Shown: one piece after another, positions 59,868-64,000 of the stretch
Layout: the number at the start of each line of letters is the position of its first letter
Position numbering within the stretch: position 1 is the stretch's first letter
Assembly (NCBI GenBank): GCA_902168185.1
Contig: CABHOV010000073.1
Span: forward strand, 248,001 to 312,000
Reading direction: 5' to 3'
Length of the DNA: 64,000 bases
Source of the DNA: an uncultured Bacteroides sp.
Lineage (GTDB): Bacteria > Bacteroidota > Bacteroidia > Cytophagales > Cyclobacteriaceae
The notes under the pieces: model-generated
Told to the model about the DNA's origin: nothing
Database searches by the model: none
Seen by the model: only the letters and a program-made list of their open reading frames with translations
Translations under genes and position numbers: made by a program

Positions 59868-60713
59868 ATGAACAAACAGACAACCCTCAAAAACTTTACT
59901 GCTTTACTACTGGTATTGGTAGCCTTCTGTGCGAATGCACAAACACTGACTATGAAATGGAAATCGGACACTGTATTTCGTGTTCCTGAGTCCGTATATG
60001 TCGATGCAAAAAATAACGTGCTATATGTAGCCAACATCGATGGTAAATCTGATGAGAAAGATGGAAAGGGATTTATATCCAAGGTATCTCCGGAAGGGAA
60101 AGTAATTACATTAGAATGGGTAACCGGGTTGGATGCTCCAAAAGGTATGGGTATCTATAAAAACAATTTATATGTAGCAGACCTGAGCCGCATCGTTACT
60201 ATCGACATTGCTACGGGGAAACCAACCTTCACGGAAGTGGAAGGTGCCATTTTTTTAAACGATGTTACCATCGATGAAAAAGGAAATGTATATGTATCGG
60301 ATTCCCGTACGGGCAAGATCCACAAATTTGCCAATGGTAAAGTCGAAGTATACTATGAAAATGCTGAAATTAAAAGTACCAATGGCGTGCTGGCGATGAA
60401 GGATGCCCTTTACTTCGTGGATTTTCAGACTGGTAATTTTTATAAACTCGACTGGAGTAAGAAACTCTCTAAAGTTGGTACCGCTGCTCCAGGGGGTGAT
60501 GGTATTGTTTCTGTAGGTAAAAATGAATTTATTATTTCTTCCTGGTATGGTGAAGTATATTTACTTGATTCAACTGGCAAAGCAACACGGTTGCTCGATA
60601 CGAAGGAACAAAAACTTAATAGTGCTGACGTAGACTACGATTCTAAAACGAAGACGCTTTACATTCCAACATTTTTCGCGAATAGTATAGCGGCCTATAC
60701 CGTTCAGAAATAA
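59868..60713 (+). CDS. SMP-30/gluconolactonase-like secreted beta-propeller
   Basis: The 281-aa product has a signal peptide (ALLLVLVAFCANAQ) and a propeller with blade phrases such as FRVPESVYVDAKNNVLYVANIDG, APKGMGIYKNNLYVADLSRI and LNDVTIDEKGNVYVSDSRTGKIHKF. The NDVT and 'D..G' positions correspond to the metal-binding residues of SMP-30-type lactonases. Whether it hydrolyses a lactone or is a plain binding protein is unclear. It is followed by a hairpin and the DUF2157 gene. Confidence 0.8.
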   Translation: MNKQTTLKNFTALLLVLVAFCANAQTLTMKWKSDTVFRVPESVYVDAKNNVLYVANIDGKSDEKDGKGFISKVSPEGKVITLEWVTGLDAPKGMGIYKNNLYVADLSRIVTIDIATGKPTFTEVEGAIFLNDVTIDEKGNVYVSDSRTGKIHKFANGKVEVYYENAEIKSTNGVLAMKDALYFVDFQTGNFYKLDWSKKLSKVGTAAPGGDGIVSVGKNEFIISSWYGEVYLLDSTGKATRLLDTKEQKLNSADVDYDSKTKTLYIPTFFANSIAAYTVQK

Positions 60714-60740
60714 TATCGATTTTTAGTAATTTACACCTGA

Positions 60741-60775
60741 AAGGCTATAGCGTATCTAACCTGCGCTATAGCTTT
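60741..60775. terminator. Hairpin between SMP-30-like and DUF2157 genes
   Basis: AAGGCTATAGCG (60741-60752) pairs with CGCTATAGCTTT (60764-60775) with one G-T pair and an 11-nt loop. No T-run follows, so it may be a weak terminator or a leader element. Confidence 0.5.
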
Positions 60776-60795
60776 AAAGGCGACCCCGGAACAAT

Positions 60796-62091
60796 ATGAG
60801 CAAACCTATCCTGAAAGACCTGCATGAACTTGTTGAGGCAACCCTCATCACGGAAGAGACCGCACAAAAAATCAGAGTATATTATAATCAAAAGGAAGCA
60901 CAGGCACCCAACAGGCTTGTTATTGTCTTTGGTATTTTAGGAGCACTGCTCGTAGGGTTGGGTATCATCCTGATCATCGCCCACAACTGGGATACACTAG
61001 GCAAGGTTCCGAAGCTTGCTATAGCGTTGCTTCCCATGCTGGTGGGGCAGGCTGTCTGTGGTTTCGTGTTTTTGAAAAAACGCGATCACACGGCCTGGCG
61101 AGAAAGCAGCGCAGCGTTCCTGTTCCTTTCTATCGCGGCCAGTATATCTATCGTAAGCCAGGTATATAATATAGAAGGCACACTGCATGGATTTTTATTT
61201 CTGTGGATGTTGCTTGCGTTTCCGGTGATCTATGTGATGCAATCGTCCTTTGCATCTTTACTATATATCTTAGGCATCACCTGGTATGCTTGTGAGCTTA
61301 GCTATTTTAATTACCCGAACGAAACAGCCTGGTGGTATTGGGGATTATTGTTGTTGGCGCTTCCACATTATTATTTACTCTATACGAAACGATCGAATAG
61401 CAATTTCTTTGCATTCCACTCCTGGTTTATAGCGGCTTCCGTTACAACGGTGTTGGGGATGTTTGGTAACTGGCTGGAAGAAATTACAGTCATTACCTAT
61501 ATAAATGTTTTTTGTGTTTTCATATTGATTGGTCAGGTTGAAAAGATTTACCAGCGCAGGCTCATCACCAATGGATTTCTGATAGCAGGAAGTCTGGGAT
61601 TAATTTCCATATTGCTCTTTCTGAGTTTTGAAGAATTTTGGGTTGAGCTATCAGAAGGACGCGAATATAGACCGGAGTTGATGGATGCGTATCCGTATTG
61701 GATCACTTTTGGTTTGGCTATAGCTTTACTGATCTGGTCAGGTATTAAAAAATCCTTTTTATCGCTGAATGTTAAAAGCTATGGCTTTATCATCGTATTG
61801 CTGTTAGTGTTCATCAGTTTTCAATCACCTCAGCTAGCACGGATACTGACGAATATAATCTTGTTCGCATTCGGAATATTTACCATTCGTGACGGTGCAC
61901 AGCAAAATCGTTTAAGCTTGTTAAACTATGGTTTGCTGATTCTGACAGCGCTGATCATTTGCCGTTTCTTTGATGTTGATATGAGCTTCGTAGTGCGCGG
62001 CTTGTTGTTCGTAGCTGTGGGCGTAGGATTTTTCGCAGCCAACGCCTGGATGGTGCGCAAGCGTAAAACAGAGCTTAATAGCAATGTATAG
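60796..62091 (+). CDS. DUF2157 multi-pass membrane protein
   Basis: The 431-aa protein has a soluble N-terminal helix pair (KDLHELVEATLITEETAQKIRVYYNQ), and then ten or more membrane helices, starting VIVFGILGALLVGLGIILIIAHNWDTLG, the DUF2157 signature. The family is widespread and uncharacterised. It is followed 76 nt later by a GDYXXLXY protein, the usual partner of DUF2157; in this family pairing the two act in an unknown membrane process. Confidence 0.9.
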   Translation: MSKPILKDLHELVEATLITEETAQKIRVYYNQKEAQAPNRLVIVFGILGALLVGLGIILIIAHNWDTLGKVPKLAIALLPMLVGQAVCGFVFLKKRDHTAWRESSAAFLFLSIAASISIVSQVYNIEGTLHGFLFLWMLLAFPVIYVMQSSFASLLYILGITWYACELSYFNYPNETAWWYWGLLLLALPHYYLLYTKRSNSNFFAFHSWFIAASVTTVLGMFGNWLEEITVITYINVFCVFILIGQVEKIYQRRLITNGFLIAGSLGLISILLFLSFEEFWVELSEGREYRPELMDAYPYWITFGLAIALLIWSGIKKSFLSLNVKSYGFIIVLLLVFISFQSPQLARILTNIILFAFGIFTIRDGAQQNRLSLLNYGLLILTALIICRFFDVDMSFVVRGLLFVAVGVGFFAANAWMVRKRKTELNSNV

Positions 62092-62167
62092 ATTAATACG
62101 TATAGTATATATAGTATGAAACCAAAGCAGGGCTGTAGCCGCCTTGTCTTGTAACACTGAAAACGAA

Positions 62168-62746
62168 ATGAAAAAGATATTACTTCTGTTGTTTGCTTTG
62201 ATGTGTCTGGCGCAATGGTATGTGCCTGGAATGATGATCTATGATCAGGAGCAAGTTTTAAACGAAGGCAAAGTATATAAATTTAAAACGCGTCCCATCG
62301 ATCCCTCTGATCCCTTTCGGGGAAAATATATAACCCTGAATTTTGAAGAAGATCATATCAATGTTACAGACTTTAAGGAATGGGAGAATGTCTCGGATGT
62401 ATATGTTTCGCTTAGAGATTCAGCCGGTTATGCACGGATCAACAGCGTTTCCATGTATGAGCCGGAAGGCATAGACTATATAAAGGCGCGGGTGCAAAGC
62501 GTTGATTCATATGATGCACCGTATACACTTTGGATCGCGTATCCTTTCGAGAGATTTTATCTAGAAGAATCGAAAGCAGCCGAAGCAGAACGGGTGTCGT
62601 GGCAGGCGCGTACAGATTCAACGCAAGTTACCTATGCCGTGGTAAGTGTAAGGGATGGTAAGGCAGGACTGAAGGATGTGATGATCAATGATCGCAGTAT
62701 TGCTGATGTCGTTTCTGAGATTAATCAGGCGCAATCATCCGATTGA
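62168..62746 (+). CDS. GDYXXLXY domain protein
   Basis: The longer frame opens at 62144, but MKKILLLLFALMCLAQWYVPG at 62168 gives a clean signal or anchor helix and 192 aa. The GDYXXLXY pattern reads DPSDPFRGKYITLNFEEDH, with the motif Gly-Asp-Tyr replaced by Gly-Lys-Tyr. The rest is a beta-rich periplasmic domain, and a long acidic helix follows (EESKAAEAERVSWQAR). It is the usual companion of DUF2157 proteins. Function unknown. Confidence 0.85.
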   Translation: MKKILLLLFALMCLAQWYVPGMMIYDQEQVLNEGKVYKFKTRPIDPSDPFRGKYITLNFEEDHINVTDFKEWENVSDVYVSLRDSAGYARINSVSMYEPEGIDYIKARVQSVDSYDAPYTLWIAYPFERFYLEESKAAEAERVSWQARTDSTQVTYAVVSVRDGKAGLKDVMINDRSIADVVSEINQAQSSD

Positions 62747-62787
62747 CGGGTGATCTCTCCAGTTCGTCAAAAAGCCACACGGCCAGG

Positions 62788-62818
62788 TTGGGCACCTTGT
62801 TAACTTGCCCTATCTTTC
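62788..62818 (+). promoter_or_regulatory. Putative promoter of the PQQ-type dehydrogenase
   Basis: TTG at 62788-62790 (preceded by G), a 20-nt spacer and TATCTTTC at 62811-62818 resemble the Bacteroidetes consensus. It lies 50 nt upstream of the start at 62869. Confidence 0.45.
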
Positions 62819-62868
62819 CTCTTGGATAGTATATAAGCAGACATTCTACTAATATAAATATAGACTTT

Positions 62869-64000
62869 ATGACCCTCAGAAATGGAATAGTGTATGCGTC
62901 ACTTGCTTTGTCGGTATTGGCTTGTTCTGATAAAAACGGAAATGAGCAGACCAATACGGAAACGACAACGACAACAGGAGGTACTGTAATTGAATCTGAA
63001 AAATTAAAATTCACGGTCGATACATTAACCGACAAACTTGATAATCCCTGGGGTATAGCATTTCTGCCGGATGGAAGAATCCTGGTAACAGAAAAGAAAG
63101 GCGAGATCAGAATTATAAAGGATGGCAAATTACTCGAGGAGAAAATTGAAAATGTTCCTGCAGTATATGATCATGGACAAGGTGGATTACTCGATATAAT
63201 TGTACATCCAGATTATGCTAATAATGGCTGGATATACCTGAGTTATGCCAAGCCTGGCGAAGGTGGTGGTGGCACAACTATCGCACGAACCAAACTGAAC
63301 GGCAATGCTTTCACCGACTTCCAGGATTTATTCTCTGCTAAACCTTTTGTTGATTCTGAAGTTCACTTTGGATCACGCATCGTTTTCGATGGTCAGGGGC
63401 ATATCTTTTTTTCAAGCGGAGAAAGAGGTACCAAGGAGAATGCACAGAACCTTGGTAATCATTTAGGAAAAGTACTTCGTCTCAATGAAGATGGTACAGT
63501 GCCAACAGATAATCCGTTTGTAAATACAGCAGGTGCCAAGCCGGAAATCTGGAGTTATGGACATCGTAATCCACAAGGACTGGTATATGATAAAGCAACG
63601 GGTGAGCTATGGGATGCCGAGCACGGCCCTAAAGGTGGTGATGAATTAAACAAAGTTGAGAAAGGGAAAAATTATGGATGGCCTGTAATTACCTATGGTA
63701 TTAACTACGATGGTACTCCGATTACAGATATCACCGCGAAAGAAGGAATGGAACAACCTGTTTGGTATTGGGTTCCATCTATAGCAACGTGTGGCTTAAC
63801 GCAGGTTACAAGTGATAAATATCCAAACTGGAAGAACAACTTTATAGTAGGGGCCCTGGCGCAAACACATATAGCACGTGTTGAAGTAAGCAATGGGAAA
63901 TATGTGAAACATGAAAAACTCCTCGATAAAGTAGGGCGCGTTCGGATGGTTACGCAAGGACCTGACGGATATGTATACATCGCGACTCAAAGTCCGGGGA
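62869..64000 (+). CDS. PQQ-dependent sugar dehydrogenase lipoprotein (partial, runs off window)
   Basis: The frame starts with ATG at 62869 and is open to the window end (377 codons, 3' end missing). A signal peptide with lipobox LSVLAC (Cys19) leads to a Thr-rich linker and then a YliI/Asd-type soluble PQQ-sugar-dehydrogenase fold: LDNPWGIAFLPDGRILVTEK, AVYDHGQGGLLDIIVHPDY, HFGSRIVFDGQGHIFFSSGERG, EIWSYGHRNPQGLVYDKATGELWDAEHGPKGGDELN. These enzymes oxidise aldoses at C1 with PQQ in the periplasm. The His of GHRNPQG and the Glu of AEHG are typical metal/PQQ-pocket residues. Confidence 0.9.
   Translation, partial: MTLRNGIVYASLALSVLACSDKNGNEQTNTETTTTTGGTVIESEKLKFTVDTLTDKLDNPWGIAFLPDGRILVTEKKGEIRIIKDGKLLEEKIENVPAVYDHGQGGLLDIIVHPDYANNGWIYLSYAKPGEGGGGTTIARTKLNGNAFTDFQDLFSAKPFVDSEVHFGSRIVFDGQGHIFFSSGERGTKENAQNLGNHLGKVLRLNEDGTVPTDNPFVNTAGAKPEIWSYGHRNPQGLVYDKATGELWDAEHGPKGGDELNKVEKGKNYGWPVITYGINYDGTPITDITAKEGMEQPVWYWVPSIATCGLTQVTSDKYPNWKNNFIVGALAQTHIARVEVSNGKYVKHEKLLDKVGRVRMVTQGPDGYVYIATQSPG

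Noticed and set aside
1-64000. tRNA, rRNA, riboswitch, phage or integrative element
   Set aside because: No cloverleaf, rRNA segment, integrase, transposase, phage structural gene or known riboswitch core was recognised on either strand by reading; a covariance-model search could still reveal small RNAs.

Overview
The window comes from a Bacteroidota chromosome, most likely a Cytophagales-type soil or water bacterium; genus cannot be fixed by eye. The evidence is a SusC/SusD pair, a gliding/type IX CHU_C-type sorting domain on a 1.7-kaa pectate lyase, LytTR/LytS regulation with a TPR sensor, many short lipoproteins ending their signal in a lipobox Cys, several families I know mainly from this phylum (DUF4142, DUF4197, GDYXXLXY with DUF2157), and putative promoters of the Bacteroidetes -33/-7 type (TTTG, about 20 nt, TAnnTTTG). 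It reads as ordinary chromosome: no tRNA, rRNA, CRISPR array, transposase, integrase or phage gene was seen.

Layout. 1-2.1 kb: tail of a SusC-like TonB receptor, a SusD-like lipoprotein and a small lipoprotein (glycan or peptide uptake). 2.1-6.4 kb, minus strand: acyltransferase-3, a RidA-like protein, a LytTR response regulator and its TPR-LytS kinase. 6.6-9.8 kb: a vWA protein and three unrecognised small proteins. 9.9-17.7 kb: housekeeping genes (RsmB-type rRNA methylase, IspD, OmpA/glycine-zipper lipoprotein, DUF2795, EttA, DUF486, SDR) with two sister lipocalin-like lipoproteins. 17.9-22.6 kb: glycosyltransferase, GH32 fructan hydrolase, PaaN-type aldehyde dehydrogenase. 22.6-26.6 kb, minus strand: DUF4197, an unusual TM-plus-barrel protein overlapping an ECF sigma factor, and an Ig-like lipoprotein. 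26.7-30.5 kb: CinA, an E2 acyltransferase and a ParA/Pro-rich partner pair. 31.0-36.1 kb: a secreted pectate lyase with twelve tandem InlB-B-type repeats. 36.3-41.7 kb: cystathionine gamma-synthase family enzyme, a basic secreted protein, an 889-aa membrane-anchored propeller-like protein, DUF2007 and a LOG-like protein. 42.3-43.7 kb: a three-gene envelope/stress cluster (DUF2383, DUF4142, YtxH). 44.1-46.1 kb: DUF6232-like, alpha/beta hydrolase and a divergent CinA-C paralogue. 46.2-56.6 kb, minus strand: a 2909-aa cyclic beta-1,2-glucan synthase followed by a lone receiver protein and a low-complexity BON protein. 56.7-64 kb: NTF2-like, PD40-OmpA, a four-helix membrane protein, SMP-30-like, DUF2157/GDYXXLXY and the start of a PQQ-type sugar dehydrogenase.

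How the genes work together. The recurring theme is envelope and carbohydrate work: outer-membrane import, fructan and pectin breakdown, periplasmic glucan synthesis, OmpA-type peptidoglycan anchors and many lipoproteins. Genes are mostly single units or two- to three-gene operons separated by clear hairpin terminators.

The points most worth a second look are: the glucan synthase/receiver/low-complexity BON cluster; the ParA plus Pro-rich partner; the sigma factor overlapping a protein with both an inner-membrane helix and a beta-barrel-like end; the repeat architecture and leader hairpin of the pectate lyase; a four-copy 14-bp tandem repeat at 42.1 kb; families of degenerate intergenic microrepeats; and a striking rule that Ile codon ATA is used almost only after a T.
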